Of a stretch of 64,000 nt of DNA, positions 41,216-48,479 are shown one piece after another. Position numbers and translations under genes: made by a program. How positions within the stretch are numbered: position 1 is the stretch's first letter; every line of letters begins with the position of its first letter. Where the stretch lies: assembly GCA_020636375.1 (NCBI GenBank), contig JACJXZ010000002.1, forward strand, positions 434,001 to 498,000, in the 5' to 3' direction. The notes below the pieces were generated by a model that saw only the letters and a program-made list of their open reading frames with translations, searched no databases and had not been told where the DNA came from. This DNA is from Lewinellaceae bacterium (lineage in GTDB: Bacteria; Bacteroidota; Bacteroidia; Chitinophagales; Saprospiraceae).

Positions 41216-42492
41216 TCACTCATCATTTTAGAGAAATCTCCGATAAAAGGAATACCGCCATAACGACCCTGGATGTAATCTTTTTCGAAAGAGCGGTCTT
41301 TTCTGACGGTGCTTCCTCCCTCCTCCTTGTATTCCACTAGAGAGTACAGGTTGGAAGCTCCGTAATAATCTTTTTCGATGAAGTAGATTTGGTCTCTCCG
41401 GAAGTTGCCATAACTGAGCAGGTTGGTATCATGCGTCGCGAAAATGAGCTGAGCATTGTTCGGATTGTGCTCATTGGAATTGAAGAGGGATACAATGGCT
41501 TTAGTCAGTAAGGGATGCATAGAAGATCCTAATTCATCCACCACGAGCACTCCGCCATTTAACAAAGTATCAAAGATTGGCCCCAGCATATTGAATATCT
41601 TGTTGGTGCCGGCCGATTCCTGGGTTCTGAGGTTAAATTCTTTTACTCCTGTTTCATTGCCTTCATAGTCAAATACTTTATGGAGGGTCTCGATCGACAC
41701 CATGGTTTGTTCCTTCAAATCCTCCATGATCTGCTGCAGGACTTCGGGAGGCAGGTTTTTAGGCAGGCGCGAAGGGTTGAAGGGCTCCTTAACAACCTGA
41801 AAAGCGTGAAAGCCCAGGTCCAGTTGTTTTAGAAAACGGGTAAATAAGGGTTTGCACTTTTCATCCTCCAGCATGTTGAACGTCACTGCCCGGTAGGCTT
41901 CATGCCGCAAACCAGAGATCGTGTTCCAATTCCGGAACCAGGCCATGATAGACCTCGATATTTGGCCGTTAAACTGGTCTGCCACACTTAAGAAAAGCGC
42001 ATTGTCTCGGGTTTTTTCTTCCAGGCCAGCCCCCTCCGAAAAGCCTGCCATAACCTCAATGCCGTCCAATTCCCTGACAAACAGAGGTTTTTCTTTCTGC
42101 CCGCCCTTGACGAACAGCCACTCTCCATGCACTTTTTCCTGGCTCACTTCAAAGCCATACCGATAGCGTTTGCCGTCAAGGAAAAAGAGCACTTCAAAGA
42201 AACTGGGGCTACGCTCCGTCTCCGGGTTCAAAAGGAAGGGCAACACTCCGATCTCATCCTGGGAAGATCTCTTTGAGGAGTTCAGCACAAAATGCCTCAT
42301 TTTCGACATGGCCCGCAGCAGGTTGGTTTTCCCGCTGGAATTGGCGCCATAGACGACTGCCCCCTTGAGCAGTTTCTTTTTGCCTGCCTCAAAAACGTTT
42401 TCCGGATACTCGGTAATCCCGGCAGTGGAGAGGTCGAGCGTGACTGGATTTTTGAAGGAGAGGTAGTTTCCGACTGTGAATTCCTGGAGCAT
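41179..42492 (-). CDS. Second RloA-type AAA15 ATPase, partner lost
   Basis: The 437-aa protein starts MLQEFTVGNYLSFKNPVTLD. Walker A is GANSSGKTNLL (49-56), Walker B is GVLVVDELGSSMHPLL, and the switch histidine is in LIFATHDTNLL. The end has DRSFEKDYIQGRYGGIPFIG, the standard RloA tail. It is clearly a paralogue, not a recent duplicate, of the ATPase at 39431 (low identity outside motifs). The downstream RloB is a pseudogene overlapping its 3' end by 37 nt. The gene itself looks intact, so it may keep a function, have decayed only recently, or work with the other RloB. Confidence 0.88.
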   Translation of the reverse strand: MLQEFTVGNYLSFKNPVTLDLSTAGITEYPENVFEAGKKKLLKGAVVYGANSSGKTNLLRAMSKMRHFVLNSSKRSSQDEIGVLPFLLNPETERSPSFFEVLFFLDGKRYRYGFEVSQEKVHGEWLFVKGGQKEKPLFVRELDGIEVMAGFSEGAGLEEKTRDNALFLSVADQFNGQISRSIMAWFRNWNTISGLRHEAYRAVTFNMLEDEKCKPLFTRFLKQLDLGFHAFQVVKEPFNPSRLPKNLPPEVLQQIMEDLKEQTMVSIETLHKVFDYEGNETGVKEFNLRTQESAGTNKIFNMLGPIFDTLLNGGVLVVDELGSSMHPLLTKAIVSLFNSNEHNPNNAQLIFATHDTNLLSYGNFRRDQIYFIEKDYYGASNLYSLVEYKEEGGSTVRKDRSFEKDYIQGRYGGIPFIGDFSKMMSEWQEKLKLTMPS

Positions 42493-42928
42493 GGCCGTAT
42501 TGCGTTTTGAGAAATTTTCTCACATGAAACATCAATTTAAGGCAAAATATTGTGAAATGCTAAAAATTAGAGGAAAATTCTCATTTTTATGAAAAGGATA
42601 TCTATGTGGCAGGACTGGAAAACGGATGCTGGAATGGAGAAAAGGGTGGAATAAAATAGACGAAAGTAGGAACATTGTTGGGGTGTGTTCGTAAGAGAGG
42701 AAGGCAGGCATGGGTGAGGCAAGTTGTTTTATACTCAACGGCAATAGGTTTTGTGCATTTATGGGTGGGTTTCCCCTTTAGGGGATTTAAGGGGCTGGGC
42801 GAGCTAATGCACAAAACCTATTGCAACCAATAAAATAAACCTATACACAGACTTCAAGGCTCCGCCTCGGGCTGCGCTGAGCCGTTCTATAGGACACAAA
42901 AAACCAAAACAAAAAAAATTCAAATACG
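42493..42928. repeat. Dispersed palindromic repeat family I, copy B (42731-42825)
   Basis: The arms GCAATAGGTTTTGTGCATT (42741-42759) and AATGCACAAAACCTATTGC (42806-42824) are a perfect 19-bp inverted repeat enclosing a GGTGGGTTTCCCCTTTAGG core, preceded by ATACTCAACG. Copy A at 35.63-35.76 kb is the same element in the opposite orientation. The rest of this 436-bp gap is AT-rich and shows no gene. Confidence 0.9.
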
Positions 42929-43288
42929 ATGGCACTAAAGAATCCTTCAGAAATTCGATCTGTATCCGGAATCACTGATATCGAAAAAGAGAAAATTTTT
43001 GATTTCTTACAAGGTGCTGTTTACTGTTGGTGCAAAAACAGAAAAGATGAATGGTTCTCTTTAAGGGATTTAATGGGAGGCGACAACTATGATTGGGACG
43101 GCACTCCTTTACTACCACTATATAATAAACATATAAATAAGGGCAAAGCAAGTGAAGAAGCAATAAGAGATGCTGGAAAAGATTGTGGATGGATTTTGAA
43201 AAGAGTCATCAATAAAGATAAGCGTACGTTTGAAACGAAAAAAGAAGACTTAATCAGAAAATACAGGTGGGTTGGAAACGAAAAATAA
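42929..43288 (+). CDS. Low-GC protein of unknown function, partner of next gene
   Basis: The 119-aa product (MALKNPSEIRSVSGITDIEK) has a Trp-rich middle (YCWCKNRKDEWFSLRDLMGG, NYDWDGTPLLPLYNKH) and a basic end (KRTFETKKEDLIRKYRWVG). No known domain was recognised. The gene is around 36% GC against about 60% for the housekeeping genes, and the codons are A/T-ending, so it was acquired by transfer. It lies 40 bp upstream of a second low-GC gene on the same strand and probably forms a two-gene module with it. It could be a specificity, inhibitor or antitoxin partner of that protein; this is context inference only. Confidence 0.65.
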   Translation: MALKNPSEIRSVSGITDIEKEKIFDFLQGAVYCWCKNRKDEWFSLRDLMGGDNYDWDGTPLLPLYNKHINKGKASEEAIRDAGKDCGWILKRVINKDKRTFETKKEDLIRKYRWVGNEK

Positions 43289-43328
43289 TGCAAGCAAAAG
43301 TTAAGCGTTCAAAATAGACAAACAAAAA

Positions 43329-43778
43329 ATGGAAATGTCATCAAACAAAGAAATGGAAATCGGATTAAGGGAAATTTTAATTTCCAAAGGTTATGAAATT
43401 TTTGGGAATATTAAGGAAAATGGAGAAACAGGTTGTGATTTAATTGCAGAGAAGGACAGAAATACTTATCACATCGAGGTAATAGGTTATAAAAGAACAG
43501 GTCCTGCCAGATCAAAAGATTTTTTTCAAGTATTTTTTAGAGCTGTTTCAAGATTAGATGATAATGCTAAAAATTGTGTAATTGCATTGCCCTGTAATTT
43601 TTTAAGAGGAATAAAACAACGAACAAACAACTATAAAGTTGCTTGGGATAGAATAGGAAAAATATTTCCGGAATTAGTATTTTGGTTTGTAGATTTAGAA
43701 AACCGTAAAATTACACCGATTCACTGGAAAGACTTGCCTGGGTTTTTAAGTAGAAATGGGTGCAAGAGATCAATTTAA
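43329..43778 (+). CDS. Low-GC restriction-endonuclease-like protein
   Basis: The 149-aa product (MEMSSNKEMEIGLREILISK) has the layout of a minimal PD-(D/E)xK fold: an N-terminal helix with a conserved glutamate (E8 or E10), a hairpin ending in GETGCDLIAEKDRNTYHIEV with D37 and E48, then helices and a last strand (LVFWFVDLENRKITPI). The expected lysine two residues after E48 is isoleucine, with K53 nearby, so the site is degenerate or rearranged. It is low in GC (about 33%) and paired with the preceding gene. A nuclease role in a restriction or toxin module is possible but not certain. Confidence 0.6.
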   Translation: MEMSSNKEMEIGLREILISKGYEIFGNIKENGETGCDLIAEKDRNTYHIEVIGYKRTGPARSKDFFQVFFRAVSRLDDNAKNCVIALPCNFLRGIKQRTNNYKVAWDRIGKIFPELVFWFVDLENRKITPIHWKDLPGFLSRNGCKRSI

Positions 43779-43798
43779 AGCTCACCCCACCGCCTAGC

Positions 43799-43978
43799 CT
43801 ACCTCTCACAACTATCAAACAACCGCCTTAACATATCCCCACTCTCCCGTTCAAAAAAATCGCTCAGTTCTTTCCGGTTCCGGGGGACGAACCGCTTTTA
43901 CAGCTTCGCAAAATCATCGCAAATCTCCTCCTCGTTGAAGGCACCAGAACCACCCCACATTTCCACAGCCAGGCAGCC
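43799..43978 (-). pseudogene. Gene remnant with an internal stop
   Basis: Read on the minus strand, one frame gives LAVEMWGGSGAFNEEEICDD then FAKL, a TAA (43900-43898), then KRFVPRNRKELSDFFERESG to the stop at 43799. The stop apart, it looks like the C-terminal part of a real acidic protein, so this is probably the end of a decayed gene. The family was not recognised. The remainder of the gap up to 44188 is AT-rich and otherwise empty. Confidence 0.35.
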
Positions 43979-44188
43979 GCCAAAAGCAGGGCAAAACATG
44001 GCAACCGCGCAGGCCGTGAAACAAAGCCGAATTCCGGATATATCAACAAAAATCGGTTTTAATATAATTTATTTCTTATAAAGAAGAATAAATTCGTTGT
44101 TCTTATCAAGTTTTTACTTATTTTTGCAAAAAAACCTAAAAGCAAGCCGATTTTAAACTTTTACCGTAAATCATAACCATCCCCCAAA

Positions 44189-44578
44189 ATGACAGCATCA
44201 ACACGCTTTCCGATTGCGGCTTTGGTAGCCCTGCTTTGTTTAGGCTTATTTTTTGCATTAAAATCGGTAATTTTACCTAACGCTTATGCCCCGCCGCCGA
44301 GTTATGAAGAAGCACCCGGGTTGGAGCTAGCCCGGATGTCGCCGACTAACCTGGAGATTCTTCTTCAGAGCCTCCTGGAGAAAGTTAGGAATGGCGAAGC
44401 GATCAGTCATGACAGAGAAGAAGCTCTGCGTGATATCAGAAAAGACCTGGTAAACAATATGGCCGATCAACCTGCCCTTTTGGCAACATTACTGGCTATC
44501 ATTGATAAAATTATACTACTAAACGATGAACTAATTTATCCCGACGATGGAGAACCGAGAACTGATGAAAATAGTTGA
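44189..44578 (+). CDS. Small membrane-anchored protein of a duplicated cassette
   Basis: The 129-aa product starts MTASTRFPIAALVALLCLGL, giving a signal anchor at about 8-28, then an acidic, helical external or periplasmic part (ARMSPTNLEILLQSLLEKVR, EALRDIRKDLVNNMADQPAL). No family was recognised. The next gene overlaps its 3' end by 32 nt in another frame. The same two-gene unit exists as a decayed copy at 37266-37644, next to the barnase-barstar pair. Possible roles are an immunity or accessory protein of a toxin system (inference from position). Confidence 0.7.
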   Translation: MTASTRFPIAALVALLCLGLFFALKSVILPNAYAPPPSYEEAPGLELARMSPTNLEILLQSLLEKVRNGEAISHDREEALRDIRKDLVNNMADQPALLATLLAIIDKIILLNDELIYPDDGEPRTDENS

Positions 44579-44783
44579 ACAGTACCACGCCTACTGGCAT
44601 ACTTATATCTATCCCCTGGCAGACAAGGAACCGGGGCGTTATACCCATTTCAAAAACACATTAAGGCATGTAGGCAGGCGCTTGTATGGCTCGGAATTTT
44701 CTTTAGAGTTCAGTGTCGCGGTCCTGTATTCCGTCTTTGAAGAGCCTGCCGGGGAACCCATGTCCGATACGATGCAACAATAA
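44547..44783 (+). CDS. Second gene of the duplicated cassette
   Basis: The 78-aa product (MENRELMKIVEQYHAYWHTY) is aromatic-rich and soluble, with RYTHFKNTLRHVGRRLYG and FSLEFSVAVLYSVFEEPAGE. It starts inside the preceding gene (32-nt overlap), so the two are coupled. Truncated copies of the first 12-16 codons appear at 37594 and 44796. No family was recognised. The multiple copied 5' ends show that this start region is a repeated breakpoint in the island. Confidence 0.65.
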   Translation: MENRELMKIVEQYHAYWHTYIYPLADKEPGRYTHFKNTLRHVGRRLYGSEFSLEFSVAVLYSVFEEPAGEPMSDTMQQ

Positions 44784-45091
44784 GGAATATATATGATGGA
44801 GAACCGAGAACTGATGAAGATCGTTGAGCAAGTGCAAGCGCAAGTATCAAGGCCAAATTCAGAGCGGTGCCTTTGTTGGGCTTGAACTTGATACTTGCGC
44901 TTGTACTTTAACAAATGCCAGGCAGGGTACTCAAAAAATGCAGGGAAGTTTTTTTCCATAAAACCCGCTATTTTGAACAGCCTATCCTGGTGTGACTCCA
45001 GCCAAGACGTCACCGCCTGCCGGCCTTGCCCTGACAGGCCATTGACCGGCGTGGCGCCAGGCCGGCAAACCGAAAGGCGGCAGGCGGGCGG
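44784..45091. repeat. Third cassette fragment fused to a 20-bp palindrome
   Basis: At 44796 the cassette gene starts again (MENRELMKIVEQ) and breaks after GAGCA, exactly where an inverted repeat begins: GTGCAAGCGCAAGTATCAAG (44832-44851) and CTTGATACTTGCGCTTGTAC (44887-44906), 19 of 20 bp complementary. Further on (45011-45080) CCGCCTGCCGGCCT and AGGCCGGC / GGCGGCAGGCGG form another GC-rich palindrome just past the end of recD2. There is no gene here. Confidence 0.8.
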
Positions 45092-47248
45092 TCATCCCGC
45101 CACCGCCTCCCCCAACCCCGTAAACCGCTCCCCCGCCTGCTTATTCCGCACCGCAATGCTCAGCGCCTGCTTGCTGCCGATGACCACCACCAACTTCTTC
45201 CCCCGGGTGATGCCCGTGTACAGCAGGTTGCGGTACAGCATCATATAATGCGTAGTATGCAGGGGCAGCACCACGCAGGGGCACTCGCTGCCCTGGTATT
45301 TGTGGATGGACACCGAGTAGGCCAGCACCAGCTGGTCGAGGTCGGCGAAGTCGTAAACGACGGGGCGGCCGTCTGTCTCTACCGTGACCTGCTGCTCTAT
45401 GCGGTCGATGCGTTTGATAAAACCGACGTCCCCGTTGAAGACCTCCTTGTCGTAATTGTTCTGCACCTGCATCACCTTGTCCCTGGTATGGAAAGTACGG
45501 CCCATCTTGACCAGCGGCTCATTGCTCGGGTTGAGGGTGCGCTGCAGCAGGTGGTTGAGGGTACGGTTGCCGATGGCGCCCCGGTTCATAGGGCTGAGCA
45601 CCTGTATGTCGCGCAGGGGGTCGAAGCCGTAGGCTTTGGGCAGGCGCTGCTGCACCAGGCTGGCTATGGTTTGGGCGATGCGCTCGGGGTCGTTTTCCTC
45701 CATGAAGAAGAAATCCCCTTTTTTGTCGGTGCGGATATCCGGGAACTCGCCGGCGTTGATGCGGTGGGCGTTGGTGACGATCTTCGACCGGGCGGCCTGC
45801 CGGAAGATGTCGGTCAGGCGGGTGACGGGCACGCGGTTGCTGCGGATGAGGTCCTCCAGGACGCTGCCGGCGCCCACGCTGGGCAACTGGTCCACGTCGC
45901 CCACCAGCAGGAGGCGGGCATGGGCGGGCACGGCTTTGAGCAGGCTGTACATCAGCATCGTGTCCACCATGCTGGCCTCGTCGATGACGAGCAGGTTGCT
46001 ATCCAGCGGGTTGTCGCGCCCCCGGCGGAAGCCGCCGATGGCGAAGTCGTACTCCAGCAGGCTGTGGATGGTGGAGGCTTCCCGGCCGGTGATCTCCGCC
46101 ATCCGCTTGCCCGCCCGCCCGGTGGGGGCTGCCAGCAGGATGCGCCCGCCCTGGGGGCCGGCAATGCTCAGGATGGCCTTGATGATGGTGCTCTTGCCCG
46201 TGCCGGGGCCGCCGGTAATGAGGTGGATTTTTTCCCGCAGGCTGGCCGCTACGGCCTCCCGCTGGTTGGGCGCCAGCCGGATGCCCATCTGGGCTTCGGC
46301 AGCCTGCAGGCCCAGCTCGGGTTGGGGGTAAACGACGGCCGGAGGGCTTTCCAGCAGGCGGCGCAGTTCGCGGGCGATGCCCTGCTCGCTGACGTAAAAA
46401 GGCTTGAGCCAGATGAAAGGCACCGCCTCGCCCTGGTATTCCAGGGGTTGGATGACGATGCGCTCTTCCTCTTCGATAAACTCCAGGCGGGCCTCGATGC
46501 GTTCGGGGTCGACTTCCAGGAGTTGGCGGGCGCGCTCCAGGAATTGCTCCCGGGGGTAGCAGGTATGGCCCTCGTCGGCCAGTTTGGACAGCACGTACTC
46601 CACCCCGGCGTCGACGCGGATGTCGGCCTGGCTGTCGATGCCCAGCTTGCGGGCCGTCTGGTCGGCGGTCTTGAACCCGATGCCCCACACGTCGCGGGCC
46701 AGTTGGTAGGGGTTCTCCTCGATGACGCGGCGGCTGTCTTCCCCGTAGGTTTTGAAGACTTTCTGGGCGTAGGTAGGGCTGATGCCGTGCCCCTGCAGAA
46801 AGAGCATCAGCTCGCGGATGGACTTTTGTTCTTCCCAGCAGGCTTTGATGCGCTCCAGCCGCTTGGGGCCGATGCCGTCGACCGAGAGCAGGGCACCGGG
46901 TTCGCCATCGATGATGTCCAGCGTCTTTTCGCGGTGGTATTCCACAATGCGCTCGGCAAACACCGGCCCGATGCCCTTGATCAGACCCGAGCCCAGGTAT
47001 TTTTTGATGCCCTGCAGGGACTGCGGCGCCTCCACGTCATAACTTTCCACCTGGAACTGCAGGCCATAATTGGGGTCTTCGCGCCAGCGGCCGCGGCACA
47101 CGACGCTCTCCCCCGCCTGAACGCTAGGCATGGTGCCGACGATGGCTGTCAGCTCCCGCTTGCCGCGCTCCTGGAGGCGGGCCACCGTAAAGCCGTTCTC
47201 CGGGCTTTGGAAAGTGATGCGTTCAATGTAGCCGTGAATCTCGTCCAT
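45092..47248 (-). CDS. recD2: RecD2-type SF1B DNA helicase
   Basis: ATP-dependent 5'-3' DNA helicase of the RecD2/TraA kind, 718 aa, not part of RecBCD. The N-terminus has the OB-like start (MDEIHGYIERITFQSPENGF), and residues about 90-200 have helix-hairpin-helix sequence (LLSVDGIGPKRLERIKACWE, GHGISPTYAQKVFKTYG). Motif I is LITGGPGTGKSTI, motif II VIDEASMVDT, motif III LLLVGDVDQLPSVGAG. The C-terminal helicase half ends with VSIHKYQGSECPCVVLPLHT and LLYTGITRGKKLVVV. A second copy of just the last 75 residues is at 38.57-38.80 kb, so the 3' end acts as the edge of the accessory island. Confidence 0.95.
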   Translation of the reverse strand: MDEIHGYIERITFQSPENGFTVARLQERGKRELTAIVGTMPSVQAGESVVCRGRWREDPNYGLQFQVESYDVEAPQSLQGIKKYLGSGLIKGIGPVFAERIVEYHREKTLDIIDGEPGALLSVDGIGPKRLERIKACWEEQKSIRELMLFLQGHGISPTYAQKVFKTYGEDSRRVIEENPYQLARDVWGIGFKTADQTARKLGIDSQADIRVDAGVEYVLSKLADEGHTCYPREQFLERARQLLEVDPERIEARLEFIEEEERIVIQPLEYQGEAVPFIWLKPFYVSEQGIARELRRLLESPPAVVYPQPELGLQAAEAQMGIRLAPNQREAVAASLREKIHLITGGPGTGKSTIIKAILSIAGPQGGRILLAAPTGRAGKRMAEITGREASTIHSLLEYDFAIGGFRRGRDNPLDSNLLVIDEASMVDTMLMYSLLKAVPAHARLLLVGDVDQLPSVGAGSVLEDLIRSNRVPVTRLTDIFRQAARSKIVTNAHRINAGEFPDIRTDKKGDFFFMEENDPERIAQTIASLVQQRLPKAYGFDPLRDIQVLSPMNRGAIGNRTLNHLLQRTLNPSNEPLVKMGRTFHTRDKVMQVQNNYDKEVFNGDVGFIKRIDRIEQQVTVETDGRPVVYDFADLDQLVLAYSVSIHKYQGSECPCVVLPLHTTHYMMLYRNLLYTGITRGKKLVVVIGSKQALSIAVRNKQAGERFTGLGEAVAG

Positions 47249-47270
47249 GTTCTTGCGGCGAAGGCGGAAC

Positions 47271-47324
47271 TATTGGTGCATGGGTGCATGGGTGCATGGG
47301 TGCATGGGTGCATTGGTGCATGGG
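47271..47324. repeat. TGCATGGG tandem units upstream of recD2
   Basis: The unit GGTGCATG (9 bp period, GGTGCATGG) recurs six times, with one TGG variant, starting 22 bp upstream of the recD2 start. Confidence 0.9.
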
Positions 47325-47345
47325 CTATTTGCTGGCCGGGCAGCC

Positions 47346-47402
47346 GTTCCGTTTTTTGACGGCCCCCGGCTCTTCCCCGGCAGGCCGTCAAAAAAACGGA
47401 AC
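47346..47402 (-). terminator. Long inverted repeat after phaB, probable terminator
   Basis: GTTCCGTTTTTTGACGGC (47346-47363) pairs with GCCGTCAAAAAAACGGAAC (47384-47402), 18 bp with one extra A, and a GC-rich loop. It starts 6 bp past the phaB stop and separates it from recD2. Confidence 0.55.
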
Positions 47403-47407
47403 CAAAT

Positions 47408-48157
47408 TCAATACACGTGCTGGCCGCCGTTGATGGCGTAGTTGGCGCCGGTGATGAAACCGGCATCCTTGGAAGCCAGGAAGGAAACCAGGTGGGCGAT
47501 CTCGTAGGTGCCGCCCAGGCGGCCTACCGGGATGTCCTTGACGATCTTGGCGCGGATTTCCTCCGGCACGGCCATCACCATATCCGTACCGATATAGCCC
47601 GGAGAGATGGTATTGACCGTGATGCCCTTGCTGGCTACCTCGATGGCCAGGGTCTTGGTGAAGCCGTGCATGCCGGCTTTAGCGGCAGAGTAGTTGGCCT
47701 GGCCAAACTGGGCGCGCTGGCCGTTGACCGAAGATATGTTGATGATGCGCCCGAACTCCTGGTCGATCATCGGGTTGATCACATGGCGGGTGCAGTTGAA
47801 AGCGCTGTAGAGGTTCGTCTTGATGACTGCGTCCCAGTTTTCGAAGCTCATCCGCTTGAAAACGCCGTCGCGGGTGATCCCGGCGTTGTTGACCAGGATG
47901 TCGACGGTGCCGATGTCGCTCTGGATCTTTTCGATCATCTTTCCGACCGATTCGAAATCGGACACGTCGGCATGGTACAGGGGCACGTCGTAGCCCTGCT
48001 CCTTCATTTCCTCGTTCCACTTCTCGGCTTTTGATTTGGTGTGATAGTTGGCGACGCAAAGGTAGCCGTCGTCGACCATATGTTTGACCATGGCTGTCCC
48101 GAGGCCGCCAGTGGCGCCGGTTACGAGAGCTACGTACTTTCTTCCGTCTTTTTTCAT
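47408..48157 (-). CDS. phaB: Acetoacetyl-CoA reductase
   Basis: Reduces acetoacetyl-CoA to (R)-3-hydroxybutyryl-CoA, the substrate of PhaC. It is an SDR of 249 aa. The coenzyme motif is VTGATGGLGTAM, then NNAGITRDGVFKRMSFENWD, IINISSVNGQRAQFGQANYS with the catalytic serine and tyrosine, AAKAGMHGF with the lysine, VNTISPGYIGTDMV, and NGGQHVY at the end. Many of these blocks are those of Ralstonia PhaB (SSVNGQKGQFGQTNYS, ending NGGLHMG), which separates it from FabG. It lies 25 kb from the phaA-phaP-phaE-phaC cluster and divergent from the symporter-hydrolase gene. Confidence 0.93.
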   Translation of the reverse strand: MKKDGRKYVALVTGATGGLGTAMVKHMVDDGYLCVANYHTKSKAEKWNEEMKEQGYDVPLYHADVSDFESVGKMIEKIQSDIGTVDILVNNAGITRDGVFKRMSFENWDAVIKTNLYSAFNCTRHVINPMIDQEFGRIINISSVNGQRAQFGQANYSAAKAGMHGFTKTLAIEVASKGITVNTISPGYIGTDMVMAVPEEIRAKIVKDIPVGRLGGTYEIAHLVSFLASKDAGFITGANYAINGGQHVY

Positions 48158-48479
48158 AGTTGTCGGATTTTTTGTTCGTTTGGCGATTATGTATGTTCAA
48201 TGCAAATATATAGATATTTAGATGTTTTTTGAGTGGAAAAAGCGGATAATTTAGCATTGTTTTGCAAAAAAAGTCAATATTGGTGCATCGAAACGGGGGC
48301 GGGCCACCGCCGTCCCTAAATATTTGTTTTATAACCGATTAGAAAGAGAACCGGAGCGGGCACACCCTGAGATGCCAAAATATCCTTTAAGTCAACCCTC
48401 CAAATTATTCCGGCCGGCACCCTTTCTTTTCGGGAATGGCGTTAAATCTTTTAATTTCAGGAATAAATGCTATTATCCT
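48158..48479. promoter_or_regulatory. Divergent promoter region, phaB and symporter gene
   Basis: This 322-bp AT-rich gap has no gene. On the minus strand TATATTTG (48210-48203) matches the TAnnTTTG -7 box about 46 nt before phaB; a -33 TTTG is not evident. An in-frame ATG at 48324 was rejected as the symporter start because the added 52 residues are not hydrophobic and lie in this AT-rich leader. Confidence 0.45.

Noticed and set aside
39431..42492. Reading the two AAA15 ATPases as a recent tandem duplication
   Set aside because: Outside the ATPase motifs the two proteins differ strongly, so they are separate acquisitions or an old divergence.
43864..44049. 61-codon minus-strand frame (MLIYPEFGFVSRPARLPCF)
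   Set aside because: Composition gives no family; an alternative frame of the same strand reads as a better gene remnant.
45248..47359. 703-codon open frame antisense to recD2
   Set aside because: Low-complexity Ala/Val/Asp/Gly composition typical of the antisense of a GC-rich gene; recD2 has full helicase motifs.
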